Positions 1 to 7,644 of a stretch of 64,000 nt of DNA are shown here, in pieces. The stretch is taken from the NCBI GenBank assembly GCA_905234755.1, contig CAJOIT010000001.1, positions 310,001 to 374,000 on the forward strand. The letters are read 5' to 3'. Numbering within the stretch: position 1 is the first letter of the stretch; the number at the start of each line of letters is the position of its first letter. A program made the position numbers and the translations under genes. Under the pieces are notes generated by a model, which saw only the letters and a program-made list of their open reading frames with translations, had not been told where the DNA came from and did not search any database. Origin of the DNA: an uncultured Bacteroidales bacterium (GTDB lineage: Bacteria > Bacteroidota > Bacteroidia > Bacteroidales > ML635J-15).

Positions 1-31
1 TAAACAGCAACAACTTAAAAATCAAATTAAT

Positions 32-430
32 ATGAGCACAAGTGTTAGTAAGATTTCCCTTCTATGGGTAGTAGTTATGGTAGGTTTCATGGCTCACATG
101 ATTACCGATGTTCTTCCTGCATTCTGGGGAGCAAACATAGCAATGCCTGATGCTACAGGTGAAGTACATACCGGCATGATATTCTTTATGATTTGCATAT
201 CCTTTTTCGTCCCTATGTGCGGATTGCTTTGTATGCAATACAAGAAACATAAGGTCATGAGAATAGCAAACTTTGTCCTGGCATGCATTATGCTGCTGTT
301 CAATGTGTTCCATACAAGCGAATTGTTTATGGAATTTAATCCAGTGCAACTGCTCATACTTCCGACAATGATAGTATTGAGCATTTATTTGTTTGTTTTC
401 TCACTTCGTGCATTAAAATCTGAAAAATAA
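32..430 (+). CDS. small four-helix membrane protein, family not recognised
   Basis: A 132-residue protein made almost entirely of four hydrophobic stretches (about residues 7-31, 47-67, 77-97 and 104-127) separated by short polar loops, with a lysine-rich tail. It is an inner-membrane protein by appearance. I do not recognise the family. It is followed after 28 nt by a methyltransferase and then by an ECF-type membrane protein on the same strand, so the three look like one operon. The window begins with TAA at positions 1-3, which may be the stop codon of an upstream gene in the same operon. No catalytic motif is visible and no function can be assigned. Confidence 0.7.
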   Translation: MSTSVSKISLLWVVVMVGFMAHMITDVLPAFWGANIAMPDATGEVHTGMIFFMICISFFVPMCGLLCMQYKKHKVMRIANFVLACIMLLFNVFHTSELFMEFNPVQLLILPTMIVLSIYLFVFSLRALKSEK

Positions 431-458
431 CAATATGTCAAATTAAAAGTTTAATAAT

Positions 459-1238
459 ATGGATTTACAGATTGGTGATATTCAAGAAACTGCATTAATA
501 ACACTGGCAATAAGGGCCAGCGAAACTGCTCGTCCTGATGCAAGAATAAAGGATTATATGGCAAAAGAAATAATCGACACTTTGCAAGTTGACGTTAGCA
601 AATACGACCAATTCATGTCGCACGAAGGTGTTGTCGCTCGTACCATAATGTACAGGGACAAACTCAATGAACTTATCGGACAATACCCCGATGCTCTTTG
701 TGTAAATCTGGGTTGTGGTTTCGACGATAAGTTTGTGCAGGTCGACAACGGAAAAATCACTTGGTATGATGTCGATTTGCCTGATATTCTTGCCGTTCGT
801 CGCAAAGTGTATACCGACAGGGACCGTTGTGTGATGAAAGACGGAAGCGCACTTGATTCTGAATGGACCAAAGGTTTGCCAAAGCGTTCGACCAACATAA
901 TAGTGATGGAAGGCGTGCTGGAATATTTCACAAAAGAAGAAGTAAAAACCTGCCTGAACATGCTTTGCGATTCGTTCGAACACGGATATCTGCTTGCCGA
1001 ACTGCATCATCCACTTCTTGGCAGGAATACCAAGCATCATGATGCTGTGAAATACACAAATGCTGAATTCCATTGGGGAACCAAGTCGGGCAAGGAATAC
1101 TTTGAATTGGAACCGCGAATGACATTACTTTCGGAACAAAGCTACAATGTGGAAATGAAGAAATATTCGGTTCGGGCAAAACTTTTCGCCTTCTTCTTAC
1201 CGCATCTGAACAACCGACTGGCTGTATTTAAATGGTAA
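459..1238 (+). CDS. class I SAM-dependent methyltransferase, leucine carboxyl methyltransferase (LCM) type
   Basis: A 259-residue protein with the SAM-binding signature of LCM/PPM1-type methyltransferases: VNLGCGFDDKF near residues 82-92, followed by TWYDVDLPDILAVRR, the acidic loop that binds the SAM ribose, then IIVMEGVLEYF near residues 148-158. Bacterial members methylate small-molecule or peptide substrates that are mostly unknown; some act in polyketide biosynthesis. The flanking membrane proteins, 28 nt upstream and 30 nt downstream, suggest a role in modifying something that is taken up or exported. The family is clear from the motifs; the substrate is unknown. Confidence 0.85.
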   Translation: MDLQIGDIQETALITLAIRASETARPDARIKDYMAKEIIDTLQVDVSKYDQFMSHEGVVARTIMYRDKLNELIGQYPDALCVNLGCGFDDKFVQVDNGKITWYDVDLPDILAVRRKVYTDRDRCVMKDGSALDSEWTKGLPKRSTNIIVMEGVLEYFTKEEVKTCLNMLCDSFEHGYLLAELHHPLLGRNTKHHDAVKYTNAEFHWGTKSGKEYFELEPRMTLLSEQSYNVEMKKYSVRAKLFAFFLPHLNNRLAVFKW

Positions 1239-1268
1239 TCAAACTAATCATCGTAATAAAGTAATAAT

Positions 1269-1844
1269 ATGAAGACGGTTGTTAAAATTCTCCTTATGAT
1301 GGTCGCTTATCTTGCAATATTCATTGCTGGTGCTTCGAGCGGAATAATCCATCCTATGTGCTATGCGTATATTGGCGCGGTTTTACCACTTTTATGCGCG
1401 TTTGTATATTTATACACATCGACACTTATTCGCGGTTTCGGAGTCGCAACAGCCCTTAATGGATTCATACTTGTCCTTTTCCTGCTGGGTGGCGAAACCG
1501 ATCCGTCTTTCATTATAGGCATTGTTGCTCTAACTGCAATTTCCGAAATAGTAAGGCTATGCCTTAGATACGACACGCTTAAAGGCGTTCGCTGGAGTTT
1601 TGTGCCTTTTGCTTTTTCATTTTTCGCATACACAATCCATTGGTGGACAGATACTGAAGGCTCGCTTGCCGCTGCAGTTGAAGAAATGCCAGCTGGATAT
1701 GATGAGTTGATGAAACAGGTTATTGACAATATTCCAGTGTTGATTATCGTATTGGTTTTGACAATACCAATTTCGATAATTGCAATGCGGATGGCAGAAC
1801 ACGCGATGAAAAAAAAACAGGGCAATAGTTTGACATTGAACTGA
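1269..1844 (+). CDS. MptD/Trep_Strep-type integral membrane protein, putative ECF transporter S component
   Basis: A 191-residue hydrophobic protein with about six membrane segments. Its length, the Gly- and Ala-rich first helix and the overall pattern resemble the Trep_Strep family, viewed as substrate-binding S components of energy-coupling-factor vitamin or metabolite importers. A conserved-looking RWSFVPFAFSF segment lies near residues 107-117. No ECF ATPase (EcfA) or EcfT gene lies in the window, so if this is an S component it would share a module encoded elsewhere. It closes a three-gene operon. The family call is from resemblance only, and the transported substrate is unknown. Confidence 0.6.
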   Translation: MKTVVKILLMMVAYLAIFIAGASSGIIHPMCYAYIGAVLPLLCAFVYLYTSTLIRGFGVATALNGFILVLFLLGGETDPSFIIGIVALTAISEIVRLCLRYDTLKGVRWSFVPFAFSFFAYTIHWWTDTEGSLAAAVEEMPAGYDELMKQVIDNIPVLIIVLVLTIPISIIAMRMAEHAMKKKQGNSLTLN

Positions 1845-2354
1845 AATTATTAAACTTTCTTGTTATCATCCTTGCCGTCATTACTCACAAGCTTCGTGAA
1901 CCATGTTTCCGTAAGACAAAGCGAACAACATAAGGAACGTTGCTTGTGAGTTCGTTTATGTGGAACGCTGCTTGCAGCTTCGCGAAACGAAGTGAGCAAC
2001 CTTTAGCTCGGCAAAGCCAATCTAATCTCCTTGAATATAGCCGCACTTCGACTACGCTCAGTGAGCGGCTTATTACGCTCCCCATTCCGTATCGCGTTAT
2101 TGTTTGCTTAGCAGATGCTTTTGCGCCTCAACATAGTAAACAAGTTTCCTCGCCTTCGGCTGTTAAAGCATTCTAACTTGCGGAACCTTTAGCTCGCGCA
2201 GTGAAACAAGCAATGACAGTCTCTTTTTATTTCTTTAGGAAATCAGTTATACATAAAACTAGAGCCAAAAGCAGACAACAAAAAAGTGACTACCCAAGGT
2301 AGCCACTTTTACGATGATTTGTATGCCTTTGAAATTTTCAGTTATTTATGGCTT
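1845..2354. other. 510-bp convergent intergenic region, non-coding, rich in inverted repeats
   Basis: No convincing gene is present between the two convergent genes. The region holds an inverted pair ACTCACAAGC (1883-1892) and GCTTGTGAGT (1942-1951), a mini-hairpin GCCTTCGGC (2152-2160) and several further short inverted segments containing CTTCG or CTTTAGCTCG. Style and GC content differ from the AT-rich flanks. A transcription terminator closes the right side. Confidence 0.6.
2282..2310. terminator. bidirectional terminator-like hairpin
   Basis: A 13-bp stem with one A/C mismatch and a CAA loop: left arm 2282-2294, right arm 2298-2310. It is flanked by A-runs on the left and T-runs on the right, so it can act as an intrinsic terminator in both directions between the convergent genes at 1269-1844 and 2355-3971. 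Confidence 0.75.
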
Positions 2355-3971
2355 TTATTGAAATGAAACTTTTTCAACTAATGATTTTTCTCCGTTTGTA
2401 AGTCTTATGACATATATTCCAGCGGAAAGATTGCCTTTTTCGATTATAATCTCATTTTCTCCCTTGCTGGCAACATATGTTCTTACAACTCTTCCGCACA
2501 TATCGCTCATTGTTATTTCGCTGTCCGATTCAAGTCCAGCGATGTTCAGAATTGCGTAATCTTGTGCAGGATTGGGATAAACAGATATAATATTTGCATC
2601 GTTTTCTGTAACTTCTGTTGGCGAATTGGCTATTGTAATGTCATCAATGTGCAGGTTGTAGCCGAAATCTGAAATGCCTTTTATTATAATGTAACTGCGA
2701 TTTGCCTCCTGCTGAGGAACGGTGTACGACATTTCAGCCCAGCCTTCTTCTGCAGAGTAGCCGTTTACAGTTGCAATAAGCGTGGCATTGTCGGTTGAGG
2801 GAGCATCGTTAACATAGATTTCTATTTTGTCGTCGTATGGCTGCTCATTGTTGTACATATTGATTTGCGGACCATAAAGATACATCTTAAGTGAAAGAGT
2901 ACGGCTTTCGGTAAGGTCTATGGCTGGAGATGTCATTGTCGCCCAAGCATCGTAGAAATTGTATGCATTGAAAGATGCCACATGTGTGCCAGATGTTGGA
3001 GAGCAAGCAGGGTATGTCGGGTTTGTGTTGGAAATCCAATTCTGGTCGTTGTCCGATGCATCGAGAGTCCAGCAGATAAGTCCGAGTTCGAAATCTTCAG
3101 TCCATGGGAATTCGGTAATTTCTTCACATGGAGTCGAGAAATTGTAGATTTCGGACGGTGCCGATTCTTCATCGCCACAAATTGTTACAAGGTAGTAGTC
3201 GTATAGTGAACCATGGCTCAATCCGGTGATTGTATATTGGTTGGTTCCGCCGGCAATGTCTTCGGATTGATAGTTTTCTGCATCCGATTCTTTGTAGTAT
3301 AGGCGCACAGCAGTTGTGTTGTCTGTTGGTGTCCACGAAATAGTTGCTTCGTCGTCGTTTACATTGGCGGCTATTTGCACTGGAGCTGTACACGAAGCCG
3401 ACATTTCTACTACAAAGTCGTCAACAAAGCATGAAGGATATGCTGCCGAGCAAACCACACCGTTGAGCCACAATGCAATGTAGTGACCGTCGCCTGTATA
3501 TGCCGCCATATTTATTTCTTTTTGCTCCCATGCATTGGTTGCGCCAATTCTGTGAACAGTATCAATCGGAACAAATGTCAGACTATCTTCAGGGTCTGTC
3601 ATAACGCCAACGACTAGTCCTACTTCTATGGTTTTGTTCGACTTGTACTGAAATTTTACGGTCGTGCTCCTTATTTGTACCGAAGTTGAAATCTTTGGCG
3701 ATATTGCATACTGTGAAGTAGGTCCCTGCAACATGAAAAACAAACTGTTTGAACTTCCGTTTGCTCCTGTCGGACATATTGTCGGACAATCGTATTCCAT
3801 TGTTGACTCGTACGAGAAAATTTTGCTCCAGCATTCGGGAAATGATTCGTTTGAGTATGTTTCAAGTCCTTCGAAATCTTGAGAATAAGGAAGCGTTTTC
3901 TCACAATCGTTCTGGGCATAAATCAGATATGCTCCCCAAATCATAATCAGTGATAATAAAACTTTTTTCAT
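2355..3971 (-). CDS. secreted T9SS cargo protein with choice-of-anchor-J and fibronectin III domains
   Basis: The start is placed at 3971 because MKKVLLSLIMIWGAYLIYAQ is a typical signal peptide, while upstream in-frame sequence is not. The 538-residue product has a first jelly-roll-like domain starting ENDFEG-like (LPYSQDFEGLETYSNESFPECW), a central fibronectin type III-like segment (CTAPVQIAANVNDDEATISW...YDYYLVTIC), a second jelly-roll-like domain (FPWTEDFELGLICW...), and a C-terminal T9SS type A sorting domain (ISVYPNPAQDYAILNI...GIYVIRLTNGEKSLVEKVS). It should be exported through the Sec and type IX pathways and attached at the cell surface. Its ligand or substrate is unknown. A -7-like box (TACTTTTG) is read on the minus strand at 4034-4027. 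Confidence 0.85.
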   Translation of the reverse strand: MKKVLLSLIMIWGAYLIYAQNDCEKTLPYSQDFEGLETYSNESFPECWSKIFSYESTMEYDCPTICPTGANGSSNSLFFMLQGPTSQYAISPKISTSVQIRSTTVKFQYKSNKTIEVGLVVGVMTDPEDSLTFVPIDTVHRIGATNAWEQKEINMAAYTGDGHYIALWLNGVVCSAAYPSCFVDDFVVEMSASCTAPVQIAANVNDDEATISWTPTDNTTAVRLYYKESDAENYQSEDIAGGTNQYTITGLSHGSLYDYYLVTICGDEESAPSEIYNFSTPCEEITEFPWTEDFELGLICWTLDASDNDQNWISNTNPTYPACSPTSGTHVASFNAYNFYDAWATMTSPAIDLTESRTLSLKMYLYGPQINMYNNEQPYDDKIEIYVNDAPSTDNATLIATVNGYSAEEGWAEMSYTVPQQEANRSYIIIKGISDFGYNLHIDDITIANSPTEVTENDANIISVYPNPAQDYAILNIAGLESDSEITMSDMCGRVVRTYVASKGENEIIIEKGNLSAGIYVIRLTNGEKSLVEKVSFQ

Positions 3972-4104
3972 TGTCTTTTTTTTGTTTGTTGTGTAAATAA
4001 GTGTAATAAAATTAACTTTAGATTCACAAAAGTATAGCGATTCAACTCCATAGTAAATCCCCATATATGATGATTTTTATCTTCAATTTTAGCCAAAAGT
4101 TGTG

Positions 4105-4136
4105 ATTGGTGCTTGACGAGCGAAGTCCTATTTTTG
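4105..4136 (+). promoter_or_regulatory. Bacteroidota-type promoter for the FISUMP lipoprotein gene
   Basis: ATTG at 4105-4108 (three of four matches to TTTG), 20-nt spacer, then TATTTTTG at 4129-4136, matching the TAnnTTTG consensus. The start codon follows 17 nt later. Confidence 0.55.
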
Positions 4137-4153
4137 TTATAAAAATAATAGGT

Positions 4154-5335
4154 ATGAAATATCGGTTCTCAATATTGGTAGCAATCGTTCTGACAATTGG
4201 CATTTTTGCAGTGGGATGCAAGGAAAGAAACTCATATATGGTAACCTTTAATCCAAATGGAGGTGTCGGAACAATGTCGTCTCAGGAATTTGTCGAAGGC
4301 GAGGAAAAGGCTTTGTCGGCAAATTTGTTTGTTCGTGAGAACTTTAGTTTTTCGGGGTGGAACACCATTGCCGATGGTAGCGGAACTGCTTATAGCGACG
4401 GACAAAAAGTGATGTTGGTCGCCGATGTTACTCTATATGCGCAATGGATTCACAATAAACCGCAGGGCAATGATACAACCATAAATCAGGATGCCGACAC
4501 TGTTTGTGTTGTCTTTGATGCAAATGGTGGTGTCGGCGAAATGGAGCCGCAATTATTTGTGGTTGGAGTCGCTCAGGCATTGTCGGCAAATGCATTTACG
4601 CGCGAAAACCATAGTTTTGTCTTTTGGAATACGATTCCAGATGGTTCTGGCAGAACATATTCCGATACACAACAAATAACCATTTCGGAAAACACCACGC
4701 TATATGCGCAGTGGATGGCATTGTCTGGCGATTCACATTCTTTTGTTGACCTTGGGCTTCCGTCTGGCATATTGTGGGCTACTTGCAATGTAGGAGCTGC
4801 CAATCCCGAGGATTACGGCTATTATTTTGCTTGGGCAGAAACGATGGAAAAGGGTGCTTATACATGGGAAAGTTATCGCTATGCCGAGGGTACAACATGG
4901 AACTATCCCCGTCTTACAAAATATTGCAGTGACCCGCTCTTTGGCGACAATAGTTTTTCCGATAATCTGTTCGTAATTGAGGCTTCCGATGATGCCGCCA
5001 CAGCAAATTGGGGATCAGACTGGCGTATGCCTACAAGCACCGAAATGCAGGAGTTGTTCGACAATTGCACACACTCATGGACGACACAAAATGGTATAAA
5101 CGGACTTTTGTTTGTCGGTTCTAATGACAATTCTATTTTTTTGCCAGCCGCTGGTTATCGTAGTGGATGCGATTTAAGTTACGATGGTTCGTATGGCATA
5201 TATTGGACAAGTTCGTTGTACGAAGATGTTCCCAGTCGTGCGTGGGGTCTTTTCTTCGGTTCCGATAGCAACGAAACCCGACAAACTTACCGTAATTGCG
5301 GACTGACAATCAGAGCGGTGAAAAGCAGACAATGA
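4154..5335 (+). CDS. lipoprotein with two InlB B-repeat-like domains and a C-terminal FISUMP domain
   Basis: The start at 4154 gives MKYRFSILVAIVLTIGIFAVGC, a lipoprotein signal peptide with its cysteine at residue 22; an upstream in-frame ATG at 4106 would bury it. Two tandem InlB/Listeria-Bacteroides repeats follow, each running from VTFNPNGGVGTM or VVFDANGGVGEM to TLYAQW. The C-terminal half, from FVDLGLPSGILWATCNVGA onward, matches the Fibrobacter succinogenes major paralogous (FISUMP, DUF1566-like) domain, including FAWAE and the final LTIRAVK. It is a surface-anchored adhesin-like protein; the ligand is unknown. It stands alone between a divergent T9SS gene and the convergent suf cluster. 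Confidence 0.85.
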   Translation: MKYRFSILVAIVLTIGIFAVGCKERNSYMVTFNPNGGVGTMSSQEFVEGEEKALSANLFVRENFSFSGWNTIADGSGTAYSDGQKVMLVADVTLYAQWIHNKPQGNDTTINQDADTVCVVFDANGGVGEMEPQLFVVGVAQALSANAFTRENHSFVFWNTIPDGSGRTYSDTQQITISENTTLYAQWMALSGDSHSFVDLGLPSGILWATCNVGAANPEDYGYYFAWAETMEKGAYTWESYRYAEGTTWNYPRLTKYCSDPLFGDNSFSDNLFVIEASDDAATANWGSDWRMPTSTEMQELFDNCTHSWTTQNGINGLLFVGSNDNSIFLPAAGYRSGCDLSYDGSYGIYWTSSLYEDVPSRAWGLFFGSDSNETRQTYRNCGLTIRAVKSRQ

Positions 5336-5357
5336 TATTGAAGTAAAACTTTCAAAC

Positions 5358-5468
5358 GCCGCAGGCATAAAACCTTAAAACGGCGAAGCCCACTGAAACA
5401 GCGAAGCGTAGAAACTTAGAAACGGGCGTAGCCCATAGAAACGCCGCAGGCATTCAAACGGCGCAGCC
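5358..5468 (+). repeat. array of six C(GNA)G mini-hairpins in a convergent gap
   Basis: Six short perfect inverted repeats with three-base loops follow each other: GCCGCAGGC (5358-5366), GGCGAAGCC (5382-5390), GCGAAGC (5401-5407), GGGCGTAGCCC (5424-5434), GCCGCAGGC (5443-5451), GGCGCAGCC (5460-5468). Every loop is GNA closed by a C-G pair. They are joined by linkers ending in AAAC (such as CATAGAAAC and CATTCAAAC). The array fills the gap between the convergent lipoprotein gene and sufD, ending 2 nt before the sufD stop. Confidence 0.85.
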
Positions 5469-5470
5469 TT

Positions 5471-6823
5471 CTACATATTGCAGTTGCCACCTTCGCAGTT
5501 GAGCAAACAATTGCTACATTCCGAAAGTTCGCCACGCAGACGAGAGTTTATCATTCCCGAAATGCGTTCCTTGAGCGGTTCGATGTGCATATTCATCAGA
5601 ATGTCGTTGGCAAAGGCGAACATAAGCATCAGCTTTGCTTCCTTGGTGCTAATTCCGCGCTGACGGAGGTAGAACAATGCTTCTTCGTCGAGCTGACCAA
5701 CGGTTGCTCCGTGGCTGCACTGAACATCGTCGGCATAGATTTCCAACTGCGGCTTGGTGGTCATGCGGGCATCGCCAGTGAGGCAGAGGTTGCGGTTGGT
5801 CTGGTAAGCTGCAGTTTTCTGTGCACCTTCGTGAACGATAATTTTACCCATAAACGAACCGCGTGCCTGCTCGTCGAGTATGCCCTTGTAAAGTTCGTTG
5901 CTGTTGCAGTTTGGCACAAGGTGCTCGATAAGAGTATAGTTGTCAACATATTGCTTGCGGTCGATGAGGTAAAGACCGAGCAGGTTGGCATCGGAATGTT
6001 CCCCATTGAAGCGAACGCGCAAGTTGTTGCGTACGATGCCGCCGTGAAGCGTCAGTACAAACGATTCGATGTTGGCGTTGTCACCAAGTTCGGCAAGGTG
6101 ACTGCTAACTAAGCTCGACTGGTCTGGCTCGTTTTGCAAAGTGTAGTGAGTGAGTTTTGAGCCATTTCCTATGAACGATTCGGTGGTGTCGATCACGAAA
6201 TTGTTGCTGCTGTTGAGCGTATGGTCGCATACTACAACCGACAATGACGAGTTTTCGCCCAAAACAATAAGGTTGCGCTTTACAATGTTCTTGCTGCCGA
6301 ATCCGTGATTGAGATTTATTATCTGCAATGTCTTTTCGAGGCGAACATTATCGGGAATGTAAACGAAAAGCCCGTCGTCGGCAAGCATTGTGCTGAGGTT
6401 TACAAAACCATCGCCGAAGTTTGATGCGCTTGAGTTGTAGTATTTCTCAAAAATATCACGATGCTTGGTCTGTGCTTCCTTCAAACTGCAGATTATCGCC
6501 TTGTCGGGAAGAATCTTGTTTTGGTCGTAGTACATTCCGTTCGATACGAGAACCACTTCGGCATCCATATTTTCGACCTCGCACTTGAAATATTCGTTCA
6601 GGTCAACATTGGTCTTGTTTTGCAAAACATTGCCAAATTCGGTGCTGAAAATGTCGGCGATGTTGAAATTGCGGTAATTCTCGGTTTTAGCCGTTGGAAG
6701 TCCGTTCTGGCGGAAGCTTTCCAAGGCCTCGTTGCGCTTGGCGAACATGAAGTCGGTGTCGGACTTGCGGAACTGTTCGGCGCAACTTTCAAAAATGTCT
6801 ATGTATTTTTTCTTGATGTCCAT
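5471..6823 (-). CDS. sufD: Fe-S cluster assembly protein SufD
   Basis: A 450-residue protein of the SufB/SufD family. It contributes to the SufBCD scaffold that builds iron-sulfur clusters in the cytoplasm, where SufD pairs with SufB and SufC. The C-terminal core shows the family pattern GSFMGKIIVHEGAQKTAAYQTNRNLCL, then PQLEIYADDVQCSHGATVGQLDEEALFYLRQRGIS, with the conserved histidine in CSHGAT. It lies 15 nt downstream of sufC and ends the cluster. No cysteine desulfurase (sufS) follows; a hairpin array and a convergent gene come next. Confidence 0.96.
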   Translation of the reverse strand: MDIKKKYIDIFESCAEQFRKSDTDFMFAKRNEALESFRQNGLPTAKTENYRNFNIADIFSTEFGNVLQNKTNVDLNEYFKCEVENMDAEVVLVSNGMYYDQNKILPDKAIICSLKEAQTKHRDIFEKYYNSSASNFGDGFVNLSTMLADDGLFVYIPDNVRLEKTLQIINLNHGFGSKNIVKRNLIVLGENSSLSVVVCDHTLNSSNNFVIDTTESFIGNGSKLTHYTLQNEPDQSSLVSSHLAELGDNANIESFVLTLHGGIVRNNLRVRFNGEHSDANLLGLYLIDRKQYVDNYTLIEHLVPNCNSNELYKGILDEQARGSFMGKIIVHEGAQKTAAYQTNRNLCLTGDARMTTKPQLEIYADDVQCSHGATVGQLDEEALFYLRQRGISTKEAKLMLMFAFANDILMNMHIEPLKERISGMINSRLRGELSECSNCLLNCEGGNCNM

Positions 6824-6838
6824 GGTCGTCCGTTGTGA

Positions 6839-7591
6839 TTATTCTCCAAGCTGCTGCTTAATCCATCCGTAACCTTTCTCTTCGAGTTCTAGAGCGAGTT
6901 CCTTGCCTGCGGTCTTTACGATGCGTCCGTTGTAAAGAATGTGAACAACGTCGGGAACGATGAAGTCGAGAAGTCGCTGGTAGTGGGTGATGACTATGCA
7001 CGATGTTTCGGGAGTTTTGAGCTTGTTTACTCCGTTGGCAACAATTCTGAGTGCATCGATGTCAAGACCCGAGTCGGTTTCATCTAGAATCGAGAGGCAT
7101 GGACGGAGCATTGCCATCTGGAAGATTTCGTTGCGCTTCTTTTCGCCACCCGAGAAACCCACATTCACCTGACGGTTTGCAAGGTCGTCCTTCAGTTCTA
7201 CGAACTCCTTCATTTCACGGGTGTATTTCAGGAATTCCGAAGCTGTCAATTCGGGCAAACCGCGGTATTTGCGCTGCTCGTTGATGGCGGTCTTCATGAA
7301 GTTTATCATGCTTACGCCTGGGATTTCAACCGGGTACTGGAAACTCAGGAAGATGCCTTCCTTTGCGCGTTGTTCTACGCTCATTTCGAGTAGGTTGCGT
7401 CCTTTGAAGATAACTTCACCATCTGTAACCTTGTAGTTTTCGTTACCTGTGAGGACAGCCGAAAGCGTTGATTTTCCCGAGCCGTTGGGACCCATTATGG
7501 CGTGAACTTCGCCCTCTTTTATTTCGAGGTTTATACCTTTTAGTATTTCTTTGCCGTTGATTTCGGCGTGTAGGTTCTTTATAGTTAGCAT
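6839..7591 (-). CDS. sufC: Fe-S cluster assembly ATPase SufC
   Basis: A 250-residue ABC ATPase with Walker A GPNGSGKST (residues 34-42), ABC signature GFSGGEKKR and the SufC-type Walker B SILDETDSGLDIDA. SufC hydrolyses ATP to drive conformational change of the SufB-SufD scaffold. Length and motifs are those of full-length SufC. In most Bacteroidota it sits directly after sufB; here about 3.5 kb separates the two, holding a HEAT-like gene and a restriction-modification pair. The 53-nt gap after the upstream methyltransferase gene contains no clear promoter, so sufC may depend on read-through from the inserted genes. Confidence 0.97.
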   Translation of the reverse strand: MLTIKNLHAEINGKEILKGINLEIKEGEVHAIMGPNGSGKSTLSAVLTGNENYKVTDGEVIFKGRNLLEMSVEQRAKEGIFLSFQYPVEIPGVSMINFMKTAINEQRKYRGLPELTASEFLKYTREMKEFVELKDDLANRQVNVGFSGGEKKRNEIFQMAMLRPCLSILDETDSGLDIDALRIVANGVNKLKTPETSCIVITHYQRLLDFIVPDVVHILYNGRIVKTAGKELALELEEKGYGWIKQQLGE

Positions 7592-7644
7592 AGTGATTTA
7601 TTTTAAGTTCATATTTAAATCATTAAAAGTATGTTTTATTTGTA

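Noticed and set aside
1940..2176. Plus-strand open frame in the 1845-2354 gap
   Set aside because: No start context, no family resemblance, and its sequence is composed of short inverted repeats.
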